The notes: a model not told the origin generated them from the sequence alone. Numbered from the stretch's first letter, positions 36,574 to 46,428 are shown. The stretch is DNA of 64,000 nucleotides from Oscillospiraceae bacterium (GCA_029219165.1 JAQXSW010000007.1:124001-188000), one strand, 5' to 3'. Made by a program: numbers and translations.

Positions 36574-39500
36574 TATTAAAATCACTTGAATTGCAAGGCT
36601 TTAAATCCTTCCCGGACAAAACGGTACTTAGTTTTGATAAGGGAATGACTGCCGTTGTAGGACCTAACGGTTCAGGAAAAAGTAACATTTCTGACGCCGT
36701 TAGATGGGTTCTCGGAGAGCAGTCAACAAAGAACTTGCGTGGCTCTAAAATGGAAGACGTTGTCTTTGGCGGAACTGATATCCGAAAGGCTATGGGTTAC
36801 GCTGAGGTCACATTGCGTCTTGATAATAAAGACCGCTCTTTAGCTAATGATGAGGACGAGGTTAGTATAACCAGAAGGTACTATCGTTCCGGAGAAAGTG
36901 AATATCAGATAAACGGAAAAGTAGTTCGTCTTAAAGACGTAAACGAGCTTTTCATGGATACAGGTCTTGGCCGCGACGGTTATTCTATTGTAAGTCAAGG
37001 AAAAGTTGCTGATATGGTTTCAGCAAAATCTAAGGAACGTCGTGACATGCTTGAAGAAGCAGCCGGTATTTCACATTACAGGTATAGAAGAACAGACGCA
37101 CTTCGCAGACTTTCTCAAACAGAGGAAAATCTTGTAAGACTTCGTGATATTTTAGCTGAACTTGAAGGACGTGTAGGTCCACTAAAAATTCAAAGTGAAA
37201 AGGCAGAAAAATTTCTTGTTCTTGCAAATGAGAAAAAGGAATTGGAAATCAGTCTTTGGCTTTACACCATTGACAGTTTAAAAGAAAAGCTACGTGATCA
37301 AGAACGTAAAATAGAGCTCTCATCATCTCAATATCATTCCGCAGAAGAAGAACTGGAGTCAATTGAAAATAAAATAGAAGAAATTATTGAGAGTACAAGA
37401 AATATTACTCTTGAAATAGAAGAAATTCGCCGTGGCATGTCAGAGCATGATGAAAGAATGGCTGAAATTTCTTCAAGTATAGCAGTAAATGAAAATACAA
37501 TTTTGCATAACAATCAGTCCATTGAAAGAATTCAAAAGGATATGGACAATTCAGCAGGACAGAGAAGTGAAATTGAAAAGACAATTGAAGACGCTAATGC
37601 ACAGATAGAAAAGTTAAATTCAGAAGTTGACGAAAAGAGGGAAGAACTTTCAAATTTAACGCTTACAGTATCTTCTCTTTCAAAAGAAAACGAGGAAAAT
37701 TCCGGAAAGACGCTTGAACTTCAAAACAATCTTGCAGAAGTGTCTAAGCAACTTGCCGATTGTCGTGTAAGAAAGTCATCTGCGCTTTCAGGTTGTGAGG
37801 AAATAAAGAGTAGAAGTGAAAATGTAGATTCATCCCTCTCAGAAAGAAATAAAATTGCAGAACAGTTTAAGAATGAAGAAAAAGAAGTATTAAAACGTCT
37901 TTCTGATTGTGAGGAGACAATAAAGTCCATTAATAACACAATTAGCGGTTATTCACTTCGTGTGAAGACAAGAAGTGAAAAATACGAAAAGCAAAAAGCA
38001 GATCTTGAGGCGCTAAGAATTGATGTTTCTCAAAAGGAATCAAAAATTCGTATGCTTGAGGACCTTGAAAAGAATATGGAAGGATATTCAGGCAGTGTTA
38101 AGTCCGTAATGAAGGAGTCAGCAAGAGGTGCTCTTTCCGGCATTCATGGTCCGCTTTCTAAACTTATTACAGTAAAAGACAAATATGCTGCTGCCATTGA
38201 AACAGCACTTGGTGCCGCTGTTCAATTTGTAGTTGTAGATAAGGAAGCAGATGCTAAAAGGGCAATTAACTTCCTTAAGGACACTAAGGGTGGACGAGCT
38301 ACATTTCTTCCAATTGCTGCAATTAAGGGAAAAGACCTTCAGGAAAAAGGCCTTGATGATTGCTTTGGCTTTGTAAATATTGCAAGTGAACTGGTTTCTG
38401 CAGATAAAAAATATGACGAAATTGTTAAAGCACAGCTTGCAAGAACTGTAGTGGTTGAAGATATTGACAGTGCAATTGCAATAGGAAAGAAATATGGAAA
38501 CAGATTTAAGATAGTTACTCTTGACGGACAAGTCATAAATGCCGGTGGTTCAATGACCGGTGGCTCCAGAGTACAGAATGCGGGAATTCTTTCACGTTCC
38601 GGAGCAATAGATGATCAAAAGAAAGAGCTTGAATCGCTCAAAAAGAAGCTTGCAATTTCTGAGCAAGACTTTAAGCAGGTAAGTGAAGAGCTTGCTCTTG
38701 CAAAAGCGGAACTTGAGGCCTCAGATGCTGACCTTATTACAGCAAATGAGGAAAAGGTTCGCATTGAAAGTTCACTTACACTTGTTCGTGGTCAACTTAA
38801 GTCAGTAATGGATGCACTCAAAGAGTTGGAGGATGAGCATAAGTCTTCATCACTCCGTATACAGGAATTTGAACGTATTGCAACTGCTGCTGAAAAAGAA
38901 GAAAAGACTCTTATTCAACAGTCAGAGGTAATAGAAGCTGAAATTTCAAATCTTACCGGCAGTGCTGAAGAACTCTTGAAGACCCGCGAAGAAATGACAG
39001 CAAAGAGTAATCAAATTGACATGGAAATCCTTGCACTTACAAAGGATATTCAAATTCAAAAAGATACTGTTGATCGTCTGACCGCTGCAACACTTTCTGA
39101 GGCAGACAGAGAGGCAGAACTTCGTTCTGAAATTGAGGCATTCCAAAAACTGAATGAAGAAGCAGAAGCTCAAATTGAAAAATTGAAACTTGATGCTGAA
39201 GATCTTCGTACATCTGCAATAAAAGCAGAAGAACGTATTGAGGCGTTAACTAACAGAAGAAATGAAGAGGAAGCTGAAAGCACAAAACTCCGTCTTCTTG
39301 AAAGAAATAAGACAACTGAAAGAGAACAACTCAGCGGTGAACTTGCACGACTTGAGGAACGCAAAGCAAATATGCTTCGTGAGTATGATGAAACCGTAAA
39401 TAAACTTTACGATGAATATCAACTTACAAGACGTGAGGCCGGAGAAATTTCTGAACCGGCAGAAGATCCAAAACAGACTCAAATTTCTCTTTCAGAGGTA

Positions 39501-40139
39501 AAGAATAAGATTAAAGCCCTTGGTTCGGTAAATGTTGGTGCTATTGAGGAATATAAAGAAGTATCTGAAAGATATGAGTTTATGTCTGAGCAAATTTCGG
39601 ATATTGAACATTCCAAAGCAGAACTTACAAAACTTATTGAAGAACTCACAACAAATATGGCTGAGCAGTTTAGGGATAAATTCAGCAGAATTAATCGCGC
39701 GTTTGGTGAAACATTTGCAGAGTTGTTTGGTGGAGGAAAAGCAGAACTTCTACTTGAGGATGAGCGGGATATTCTAGAATCTCCAATTGAAATTAAGGTT
39801 CAGCCTCCTGGAAAGAACGTTCAAAACATTGACCTTCTTTCCGGTGGTGAAAAGGGTCTTTCCGCAATTGCTCTTCTTTTTGCAATTCTTAAAATTACAC
39901 CGGCTCCATTCTGTATTTTTGATGAGGTTGAGGCTGCTCTTGATGACGTAAACGTAACAAGATATGCACAGTATGTTAGAAGAATGACAAATAACACACA
40001 GTTTATTCTTATTACACACAGGCGCGGCACTATGGAAGAGTCAGATATACTTTATGGTGTAACAATGCAAGAAGAGGGTGTATCTAAACTTCTTGAACTT
40101 AAGACAGCAGAAATGGCTAAAAAACTTGGCTTAAACTAA
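36570..40139 (+). CDS. smc: Chromosome segregation protein SMC
   Basis: ATPase of the SMC-ScpAB condensin, loaded at parS by ParB. It has 1189 residues. The N-terminal ATPase half has GPNGSGKSNISDAVRWVLGE. Long coiled coils (about 170-500 and 670-1000) flank the hinge (about 515-640, GIHGPLSKLITVKDKYAAAI). The C-terminal half has the signature LLSGGEKGLSAIALLFA and Walker B FCIFDEVEAALDD. It overlaps the radical SAM gene (ATGA) and precedes ftsY by 10 bp. scpA and scpB are not in the window. Confidence 0.98.
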   Translation: MILKSLELQGFKSFPDKTVLSFDKGMTAVVGPNGSGKSNISDAVRWVLGEQSTKNLRGSKMEDVVFGGTDIRKAMGYAEVTLRLDNKDRSLANDEDEVSITRRYYRSGESEYQINGKVVRLKDVNELFMDTGLGRDGYSIVSQGKVADMVSAKSKERRDMLEEAAGISHYRYRRTDALRRLSQTEENLVRLRDILAELEGRVGPLKIQSEKAEKFLVLANEKKELEISLWLYTIDSLKEKLRDQERKIELSSSQYHSAEEELESIENKIEEIIESTRNITLEIEEIRRGMSEHDERMAEISSSIAVNENTILHNNQSIERIQKDMDNSAGQRSEIEKTIEDANAQIEKLNSEVDEKREELSNLTLTVSSLSKENEENSGKTLELQNNLAEVSKQLADCRVRKSSALSGCEEIKSRSENVDSSLSERNKIAEQFKNEEKEVLKRLSDCEETIKSINNTISGYSLRVKTRSEKYEKQKADLEALRIDVSQKESKIRMLEDLEKNMEGYSGSVKSVMKESARGALSGIHGPLSKLITVKDKYAAAIETALGAAVQFVVVDKEADAKRAINFLKDTKGGRATFLPIAAIKGKDLQEKGLDDCFGFVNIASELVSADKKYDEIVKAQLARTVVVEDIDSAIAIGKKYGNRFKIVTLDGQVINAGGSMTGGSRVQNAGILSRSGAIDDQKKELESLKKKLAISEQDFKQVSEELALAKAELEASDADLITANEEKVRIESSLTLVRGQLKSVMDALKELEDEHKSSSLRIQEFERIATAAEKEEKTLIQQSEVIEAEISNLTGSAEELLKTREEMTAKSNQIDMEILALTKDIQIQKDTVDRLTAATLSEADREAELRSEIEAFQKLNEEAEAQIEKLKLDAEDLRTSAIKAEERIEALTNRRNEEEAESTKLRLLERNKTTEREQLSGELARLEERKANMLREYDETVNKLYDEYQLTRREAGEISEPAEDPKQTQISLSEVKNKIKALGSVNVGAIEEYKEVSERYEFMSEQISDIEHSKAELTKLIEELTTNMAEQFRDKFSRINRAFGETFAELFGGGKAELLLEDERDILESPIEIKVQPPGKNVQNIDLLSGGEKGLSAIALLFAILKITPAPFCIFDEVEAALDDVNVTRYAQYVRRMTNNTQFILITHRRGTMEESDILYGVTMQEEGVSKLLELKTAEMAKKLGLN

Positions 40140-40149
40140 GGAGATAAAA

Positions 40150-41469
40150 ATGGGACTTTTCGGAAAAATGAATTTCGGCATGAAGAAAACACGTGATAAT
40201 TTCTCTGGAAATATAGATAACGTTCTTAATGCCTTTGAAGAAATTGGAGACGAACTCTACGACGAGCTTACTGAAGTGCTTGTTATGGGTGATGTTGGTG
40301 TTTTTACTGCTGAAAAAATTATTGAAGAATTAAAAGTACGTGTATCATCAAAGGGAATTAAAGATCCGACAGCGGTTAGAAACGTAATTAAAGAAGTTGT
40401 TGCCGATATGCTTGGCGAGGACGAAAAAATAGACTTCGTCACAACACCGGCTGTAATTTTAGTCATTGGTGTCAACGGCGTCGGAAAAACAACAACTATA
40501 GGAAAAATGGCGGCATATTTTAAGTCGGAGGGCAAAAAGGTTATTCTTGGAGCCGCTGACACCTTCCGTGCTGCTGCAATAGATCAGCTTCAAATTTGGG
40601 CTGAACGTGCAGATGTTGACTTAGTTAAGCACAAAGAGGGTGCTGATCCGGCAGCAGTTGTGTTTGACACAATTACAGCCGGAATTAACAGAAATGCAGA
40701 TGTTATCATCTGCGACACAGCAGGGCGTCTTCATAACAAGAAGCATCTTATGGAAGAGCTGGGTAAAATTTACAGAGTTGTAGATAGGGAACTTCCATAC
40801 TCTGACCGTGAAATATTCTTGGTTCTTGATGCAACAACAGGACAGAATGCTGTAAGTCAAGCAAAGGAATTCATGAAGATAGCGGATGTTTCCGGTATTG
40901 TTTTGACAAAACTTGACGGTACTGCACGCGGCGGTGTTGTTCTTTCAATTAAGAACGATCTTAAACTTCCCGTTAAATTTATAGGTGTTGGTGAGGGTAT
41001 TGACGATCTTCAACCGTTCTCAGCAACAGCATTTGCGGAAAGTCTCTTTGATATAATTCCGGAAACAGATGACGACGCACCAATAATAACTGTAGATGCT
41101 GACAGACTTGCAGCTGATAAGGCTGCTGCAAAAGAAAGAGCTGAAAAGGCTGCTCTTGAAGAAGCAGCTCGTTTAGAGGCAGAGAAGGCGGCAGAAGAAG
41201 TTGCTGCAGCAGAAGAAGCGGCAGCCACAGGAGAAGCTACCGCAGAAGAAGTTGCTGCAACAGAAGAAGAGGCAGCCACAGGAGAAGCTACCGCAGAAGA
41301 AGTAGCTGCAGAAGAGACTGATGTAGAAGAACCTGCAGAGCCTGAAATGACAGATGACGAAAAGCGTGAAGCCGCAAAGCTTGCAGCAAAAGAAGTTCTT
41401 GAATCGGAAGCATCTAAGAAAAAGAAATCCGGATTCCGCAGTCTTTTCGGAGGAGGAGAGTATTATTAA
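40150..41469 (+). CDS. ftsY: Signal recognition particle receptor FtsY with unusual C-terminal extension
   Basis: SRP receptor GTPase for co-translational membrane targeting. It has 439 residues. The NG domain fills about 1-310: G1 GVNGVGKTTTIGKMA, DTAGRLHNKKHL (G3), TKLDGTARGG (G4) and the end PFSATAFAESLF. Most FtsY proteins stop soon after this. Here about 120 more residues follow: Ala/Glu-rich and acidic, with a 17-residue tandem repeat (AATGEATAEEVAATEEE and a near copy). They end in a basic, aromatic tip KKKKSGFRSLFGGGEYY. The acidic A region normally lies at the N-terminus, which is minimal here. Confidence 0.95.
   Translation: MGLFGKMNFGMKKTRDNFSGNIDNVLNAFEEIGDELYDELTEVLVMGDVGVFTAEKIIEELKVRVSSKGIKDPTAVRNVIKEVVADMLGEDEKIDFVTTPAVILVIGVNGVGKTTTIGKMAAYFKSEGKKVILGAADTFRAAAIDQLQIWAERADVDLVKHKEGADPAAVVFDTITAGINRNADVIICDTAGRLHNKKHLMEELGKIYRVVDRELPYSDREIFLVLDATTGQNAVSQAKEFMKIADVSGIVLTKLDGTARGGVVLSIKNDLKLPVKFIGVGEGIDDLQPFSATAFAESLFDIIPETDDDAPIITVDADRLAADKAAAKERAEKAALEEAARLEAEKAAEEVAAAEEAAATGEATAEEVAATEEEAATGEATAEEVAAEETDVEEPAEPEMTDDEKREAAKLAAKEVLESEASKKKKSGFRSLFGGGEYY
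41221..41309 (+). repeat. Tandem 51-bp repeat inside ftsY
   Basis: A 38-bp block beginning GCAGCCACAGGAGAAGCTAC occurs at 41221-41258 and again at 41272-41309 with one difference, a 51-bp (17-codon) period. The near identity at DNA level suggests recent duplication by slippage. Confidence 0.9.
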
Positions 41470-42067
41470 TTTCTTAATTGCAACGGGGAATGCTCATAAA
41501 AAGAAAGAATTTGAAAGAATTCTTTCTCCTTTGGGAATTGTAATTCAAACACCAAAGGAGGCCGGAATAGAATTTCCGGATGTTGAGGAAACAGGAACTA
41601 CATTTGAGGAAAATGCCTTAATAAAGGCAGAGTGCGGTTGTAAGATAAGCGGTTTGCCTACACTTTCGGATGACTCAGGCCTTTGTGTAGATGCTTTAAA
41701 CGGTGCACCCGGTATTTATTCGGCAAGATATAGCAGTGACACAGATGAAAATGCATCTGATATTTCAAACAATAATAAGTTACTTCGTGAATTACAGGAT
41801 GTTGATTTTGAAAAAAGAACTGCGTATTATGTTTGTGCTGTTGCTTGTGTTTTTCCGGATGGAAGAAAGTTTGTAGTGCGTGGTGAATGCCATGGTAAAA
41901 TAGGTTTTGAGCCGAAAGGAAACGGTGGATTCGGTTATGACCCACTGTTTGTTGTAGGCGACAAAACATTTGGAGAAATATCTCCGGAAGAGAAAGACGC
42001 GCAGAGCCACAGAAGTGTTGCTTTGCACAAGATGTATGAAATTCTTAAAAGCGAGGGAAATTCATGA
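41465..42067 (+). CDS. rdgB: XTP/dITP diphosphatase (RdgB/HAM1), apparent AUU start
   Basis: House-cleaning nucleotide pyrophosphatase that removes dITP and XTP. It has about 200 residues: FLIATGNAHKKKEFERIL (substrate-binding TGNxxK), DVEETGTTFEENALIKAE, LSDDSGLCVDALNGAPGIYSARY and GGFGYDPLF. Between the AGGAGG at 41451-41456 and the conserved TGN motif the frame contains no ATG, GTG or TTG. The only plausible starts are two ATT codons at 41462 and 41465, the latter overlapping the ftsY stop (ATTAA). An in-frame TTG at 41399 and ATG at 41354 would add 22-37 non-conserved residues inside ftsY. Its stop overlaps yhbY by 4 bp. Confidence 0.9.
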   Translation: MNFLIATGNAHKKKEFERILSPLGIVIQTPKEAGIEFPDVEETGTTFEENALIKAECGCKISGLPTLSDDSGLCVDALNGAPGIYSARYSSDTDENASDISNNNKLLRELQDVDFEKRTAYYVCAVACVFPDGRKFVVRGECHGKIGFEPKGNGGFGYDPLFVVGDKTFGEISPEEKDAQSHRSVALHKMYEILKSEGNS

Positions 42068-42435
42068 CAAGTAAAGAACGTGCAGCTTTAAGAGCACAGG
42101 CTCATTCGTTAACACCGGTTTTTCAAATCGGAAAAAGCGGCGTAACGGAACCGGTTATTAAACAGACAGAAGAAGTTCTTGACGCAAAAGAACTAATTAA
42201 AGTGAAAGTTCTTCTTGAAAGTTGTCCGGAGCGTCCAAAGGAAGTTGCAGATAAACTTGCAAAAGAAACAGGGGCAGACATAATTGGCGTTATTGGCGGC
42301 GTCATTATTCTCTACAGATATAGTGAAGAACTTCATAAAAAGATTGCTCAAAAGGCAGCAAATAAAAAAGCTGCGGCAAAGGCTGCAGCCGGGAATAATT
42401 ATAAGGGCAAGAAAAGACAGTTTGATAAATTCTGA
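42064..42435 (+). CDS. yhbY: CRM-domain RNA-binding protein YhbY
   Basis: A 123-residue CRM-domain protein associated with pre-50S particles. It has LRAQAHSLTPVFQIGKSGVT near the start and the core ESCPERPKEVADKLAKETGADIIGVIGG, then an Ala/Lys-rich tail (KKAAAKAAAGNNYKGKKRQ) that could aid RNA binding. It overlaps rdgB by 4 bp and precedes nadD by 19 bp; the yhbY-nadD-yqeK-rsfS order is standard in Firmicutes. Confidence 0.93.
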   Translation: MTSKERAALRAQAHSLTPVFQIGKSGVTEPVIKQTEEVLDAKELIKVKVLLESCPERPKEVADKLAKETGADIIGVIGGVIILYRYSEELHKKIAQKAANKKAAAKAAAGNNYKGKKRQFDKF

Positions 42436-42454
42436 TTGCAAGTGAGATGTCTGT

Positions 42455-43069
42455 ATGAAAATAGGAATTTTTGGGGGTACATTTAATCCCCCACATATTG
42501 GACATTTGAATATTGCCGAAGGTTTTTTAAAAGAGTTTGAGCTTTCAAAGGTGTTAATCATTCCAACGTATGTACCGCCGCATAAGATTAGTCCTTCACT
42601 GGCGTCTGTTGAAGACAGGCTAAAAATGTGTGAGCTTACATTTTCGGATGAGGCTTTTGAAATTTCAGAGATTGAATCGCAGAGAAAGGGCAAAAGCTAT
42701 TCAGTTGATACTTTAACTGAACTTGGGCAAATTTATCCTGATGCAGACTTTTATTTTCTTGTTGGGGATGATATGCTTTTAACCCTTCACACTTGGCGTA
42801 ATCCTGAACACATTTTGGAAATGTGCAAAATGGTTTCCACAATAAGATCAGATTCCTATACGATTTCTGACTTAGAGGAATACGCAAAGGCTTACTTTCC
42901 AGAAGCGTTTGAAAATGACCGATTTGAATTTATGTATGTTCCACCTATTGAACTCAGTTCAACAGATATTCGTGAAAGAGTTGAATCCGGTGAGGATATA
43001 AAAGATATGGTAACGGATGCCGTTAGAGACTATATTTTTGCAAGGGGGATTTATTGTGATAGAACGTAA
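42455..43069 (+). CDS. nadD: Nicotinate-nucleotide adenylyltransferase
   Basis: Makes deamido-NAD from nicotinate mononucleotide and ATP. It has 204 residues with the nucleotidyltransferase motif GIFGGTFNPPHIGHLNIAE at the N-terminus and the C-terminal ELSSTDIRERVESG (ISSTxIR type) motif. Its end overlaps yqeK by 14 bp. Confidence 0.96.
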   Translation: MKIGIFGGTFNPPHIGHLNIAEGFLKEFELSKVLIIPTYVPPHKISPSLASVEDRLKMCELTFSDEAFEISEIESQRKGKSYSVDTLTELGQIYPDADFYFLVGDDMLLTLHTWRNPEHILEMCKMVSTIRSDSYTISDLEEYAKAYFPEAFENDRFEFMYVPPIELSSTDIRERVESGEDIKDMVTDAVRDYIFARGIYCDRT

Positions 43070-43649
43070 AGAAGAGTTCGTGAAAATTTTAGAGTCAAGG
43101 CTTAAGCCGGAGCGATTCATACACTCTTTAAATGTTGCTGACTCAGCAAAACAACTTGCAAATATTTACGGTGCGGATGAAGAAAAGGCATATATTTGCG
43201 GTCTTCTTCATGATATTGAAAAAAATGCTCCTTTTCCCGAGCAACAAGAATATATGCTCAGACTTGGTGATGAGTTGCCAAAAGTTGTTTTAGATAACAA
43301 AAAACTTTGGCATGCACCTGCGGGAGCTTGTTATATTAGGGATGAACTCGGCATAAAAGATGCCGAAATGATTTCTGCAATTAAATATCATACAACAGCA
43401 AAGGCAAATATGACCTTGCTTGAAAAAATTATTTATATTGCCGATTATATATCTGCTGAAAGAACCTATGACGGCGTAGAAGAAATGCGTAAACTTGCAG
43501 TGGATGATATTAACAAGGCAATTTTAGTTGGTACAAGATTTACTCTGTCAGAACTATTGAAAAATGATAGGGTAATTAATCAAGATACAATTGACGCATA
43601 CAATGAAATGTGTGAAATTTTTGAAAAGGCGGCGAACGAAAACACATGA
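43056..43649 (+). CDS. yqeK: HD-domain phosphohydrolase YqeK (Ap4A hydrolase family)
   Basis: A 197-residue HD-domain enzyme; the family hydrolyses diadenosine tetraphosphate to two ADP. Metal ligands are visible in RFIHSLNVADSAKQLA, GLLHDIEKN (HD) and AIKYHTTAK. The start is GTG 43056, seven bases after a GGGGG ribosome binding site. It overlaps nadD (14 bp) and rsfS (4 bp). Confidence 0.92.
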   Translation: MIERKEEFVKILESRLKPERFIHSLNVADSAKQLANIYGADEEKAYICGLLHDIEKNAPFPEQQEYMLRLGDELPKVVLDNKKLWHAPAGACYIRDELGIKDAEMISAIKYHTTAKANMTLLEKIIYIADYISAERTYDGVEEMRKLAVDDINKAILVGTRFTLSELLKNDRVINQDTIDAYNEMCEIFEKAANENT

Positions 43650-43987
43650 CAACACAGGAAAAAATAAAAAATATTGTAAAGTTTCTTGATGACAAAAAGG
43701 CTGTTGACATTAAAGTTTTGAAAGTCGGGGATTTAACAGTTGTTGCCGATTATTTTGTTTTAGCAAATGGTACATCAACAACTCATATTAAGGCACTTGC
43801 CGATGAAGTTGACTTTCAAATGGGCGAACTTTCGGAAAACGGAAGACTTGAGGGCAAAGCGTCTGACTGGCTTCTCCTTGACTTTGGTGATGTTATAGTT
43901 CATATTTTCCTTCCGGATTCAAGAGAGCACTATAATCTTGAACGACTATGGGCAGATGCTGAAGAAATAGATTTAGAAAATATTTGA
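43646..43987 (+). CDS. rsfS: Ribosomal silencing factor RsfS
   Basis: Binds L14 and blocks subunit joining under starvation. It has 113 residues with the family core KAVDIKVLKVGDLTVVADYFVLANG and EGKASDWLLLDFGDVIVHIF. It overlaps yqeK by 4 bp and precedes leuS by 24 bp. Confidence 0.95.
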   Translation: MTTQEKIKNIVKFLDDKKAVDIKVLKVGDLTVVADYFVLANGTSTTHIKALADEVDFQMGELSENGRLEGKASDWLLLDFGDVIVHIFLPDSREHYNLERLWADAEEIDLENI

Positions 43988-44011
43988 TTTAATATAAAGG
44001 GTTGAAATTAA

Positions 44012-46423
44012 ATGAAACAGTATGATTTTAAGGCTGTCGAAGCTAAATGGCAGAAAAAGTGGGAAGATGAAGGCGTTTTCCACGCACAGGATAATTCAGA
44101 CAAACCTAAATTTTACGGTCTTGTTGAATTTCCTTATCCATCAGGGGCAGGAATGCATGTTGGACACATTAAGGCTTATTCAGGCTTGGAGGTTGTAAGC
44201 CGTAAGAGAAGAATGCAAGGATATAACGTTCTTTTTCCAATTGGTTTTGATGCATATGGACTTCCAACAGAAAATTATGCAATAAAGACCGGCATTCATC
44301 CGAGAAAAGTTACCGATACAAATATTGAAAGATTTTCCAGTCAGCTTAAAAGTGTAGGCTTTTCATTTGACTGGACAAGAGTAATTGATACAACAGAAGA
44401 AGGCTACTATAAGTGGACACAGTGGATTTTCTTAAAGATGTTTGAAAACGGTCTTGCATTCCGTGACAAAACTTTAGTAAATTACTGTCCTTCTTGTAAG
44501 GTTGTTCTTTCAAACGAGGACTCACAGGGCGGTAAGTGTGATATTTGTCATTCAGATATTGTTCAGAAGTCAAAGGATGTTTGGTACCTTCGTATTACCG
44601 AATATGCTGACAAGTTACTTGAAGGACTTGAGGAAGTTGACTATCTTCCTAATATTAAACTCCAACAAGTTAATTGGATTGGTAAATCAACAGGTGCATT
44701 TGTAAACTTTGATGTTAAAGGTACAGATGAAAAGTTGAGAATTTACACCACACGTCCGGATACACTCTATGGCGTAACATTCATGGTAATGGCACCGGAA
44801 CATCCAATGATAGATAAATATGCAGATAAGATTGCTAATATGGATGAAATCTTAGCTTATAGAACTGAGTGTGCAAAGAAAACTGAATTTGAAAGAACTC
44901 AGCTTGTTAAGGAAAAAACAGGTGTAAGAATTGATGGTCTTTCCGGAATAAGTCCGGTTGATGGAAAAGAAATCCCTATTTATATTTCTGACTATGTAAT
45001 GATGGGATATGGTACCGGTGCAATAATGGCAGTACCTGCACACGACCAACGTGACTATGACTTTGCCAAGAAATTCGGCATTGATATTATTGAGGTAATT
45101 AAAGGCGGAGACATTTCTAAAGAGGCTTATACAGGCGATGGAGAAATGGTTAACTCCGGTTTCCTTAATGGAATTTCCGAAAAGAAGGTTGCCATTGAAA
45201 AAATGATAGCCTTCCTTGAAGAAAAAGGTGTAGGAGAAAAAGGCGTTCAGTTTAAGATGAAGGACTGGGCATTTAACCGTCAAAGATATTGGGGTGAGCC
45301 AATCCCTATTGTTCACTGTCCAACATGTGGAATGGTTGCAGTACCTTATGAGGAACTTCCTCTTAGACTTCCTGAGGTTGAAAATTTTGAACCGGGTTCA
45401 GACGGAGAAAGTCCACTTGCAAAAATTGATTCCTTTGTAAACTGTAAGTGTCCAAAGTGTGGCGGCGATGCAAAGAGAGAAACAGATACAATGCCACAGT
45501 GGGCAGGTTCTTCTTGGTATTTCCTTCGTTATATTGATCCACATAATGACAATGCATTTGCAGATAAGGACAAGCTTGCATATTGGGGTCCGGTTGACTG
45601 GTATAACGGTGGCATGGAGCATGTAACTCGTCATATGATCTATTCAAGATTCTGGCATAGATTCCTTTATGATCTTGGTGAGGTTCCGTTTAAAGAGCCA
45701 TATGCCAAGAGAACAGCTCAAGGTCTTATTCTTGGACCTGACGGAGACAAGATGTCCAAGTCAAAGGGCAATGTAATTGATCCGCTTGATGTAGTTTCTG
45801 AATATGGTGCAGACGTATTACGTACTTATGTTCTTTTCATGGGTGATTATGAAAAGGCAGCACCGTGGTCTGAAAACTCGGTTAAGGGTTGTAAGAGATT
45901 TATTGACCGTGTTTGGGGACTACAGGATATTCTTGTCCCTGGCGATTCATACTCGAGTGAACTTTCAAGTGCATTCCATAAGACAATAAAGAAAGTATCA
46001 GAAGACATTGAAAATCTTAAGTACAATACTGCAATTGCAGCACTTATGTCTCTTATAAATGCAATTTATGAAAAAGGCGAAATTAATCATGCTGAGCTTA
46101 AAGCTTTTGTAACTCTCCTTAACCCATTTGCACCTCATGTAACTGAGGAAATTTGGGAAGAGCAGAACTTCGGCGGTATGCTTGCAAACGGAACTTGGGT
46201 TTCATATGATGAGGCAAAATGTGTAGACGAAGAAGTTGAAATAGTAGCTCAGGTAAATGGAAAGATAAAGGCAAAGATAATGGTTCCAACAGATATTTCA
46301 GACGCCGATGCAATTAATATGGCAAAAGCAGATTCGAAAGTGGCAGAGGCTATTTCCGGAAAGGATATTGTTAAGGAACTATACATTAAAGGAAGACTTG
46401 TAAACATCGTAGTTAAGGGCTGA
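44012..46423 (+). CDS. leuS: Leucyl-tRNA synthetase
   Basis: Class I synthetase charging tRNA-Leu. It has 803 residues. The HIGH-like motif is in FPYPSGAGMHVGHIKAY and the KMSKS motif in GDKMSKSKGNVIDP (about 575). The CP1 editing domain (about 220-400) has YTTRPDTLYGVTFMVMAPEHP and AVPAHDQRDYDFA. A zinc-like pair occurs at CPSCKVVL/CDICHS, and an anticodon-binding domain follows. There is no T-box upstream (24-bp gap), so it depends on upstream transcription. Confidence 0.98.
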   Translation: MKQYDFKAVEAKWQKKWEDEGVFHAQDNSDKPKFYGLVEFPYPSGAGMHVGHIKAYSGLEVVSRKRRMQGYNVLFPIGFDAYGLPTENYAIKTGIHPRKVTDTNIERFSSQLKSVGFSFDWTRVIDTTEEGYYKWTQWIFLKMFENGLAFRDKTLVNYCPSCKVVLSNEDSQGGKCDICHSDIVQKSKDVWYLRITEYADKLLEGLEEVDYLPNIKLQQVNWIGKSTGAFVNFDVKGTDEKLRIYTTRPDTLYGVTFMVMAPEHPMIDKYADKIANMDEILAYRTECAKKTEFERTQLVKEKTGVRIDGLSGISPVDGKEIPIYISDYVMMGYGTGAIMAVPAHDQRDYDFAKKFGIDIIEVIKGGDISKEAYTGDGEMVNSGFLNGISEKKVAIEKMIAFLEEKGVGEKGVQFKMKDWAFNRQRYWGEPIPIVHCPTCGMVAVPYEELPLRLPEVENFEPGSDGESPLAKIDSFVNCKCPKCGGDAKRETDTMPQWAGSSWYFLRYIDPHNDNAFADKDKLAYWGPVDWYNGGMEHVTRHMIYSRFWHRFLYDLGEVPFKEPYAKRTAQGLILGPDGDKMSKSKGNVIDPLDVVSEYGADVLRTYVLFMGDYEKAAPWSENSVKGCKRFIDRVWGLQDILVPGDSYSSELSSAFHKTIKKVSEDIENLKYNTAIAALMSLINAIYEKGEINHAELKAFVTLLNPFAPHVTEEIWEEQNFGGMLANGTWVSYDEAKCVDEEVEIVAQVNGKIKAKIMVPTDISDADAINMAKADSKVAEAISGKDIVKELYIKGRLVNIVVKG

Positions 46424-46428
46424 TGTAA

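Noticed and set aside
41354-41464. rdgB starting at ATG 41354 or TTG 41399 inside ftsY
   Set aside because: The added residues are Lys/Arg/Ser-rich readthrough of the ftsY tail in another frame and are not part of the RdgB family.
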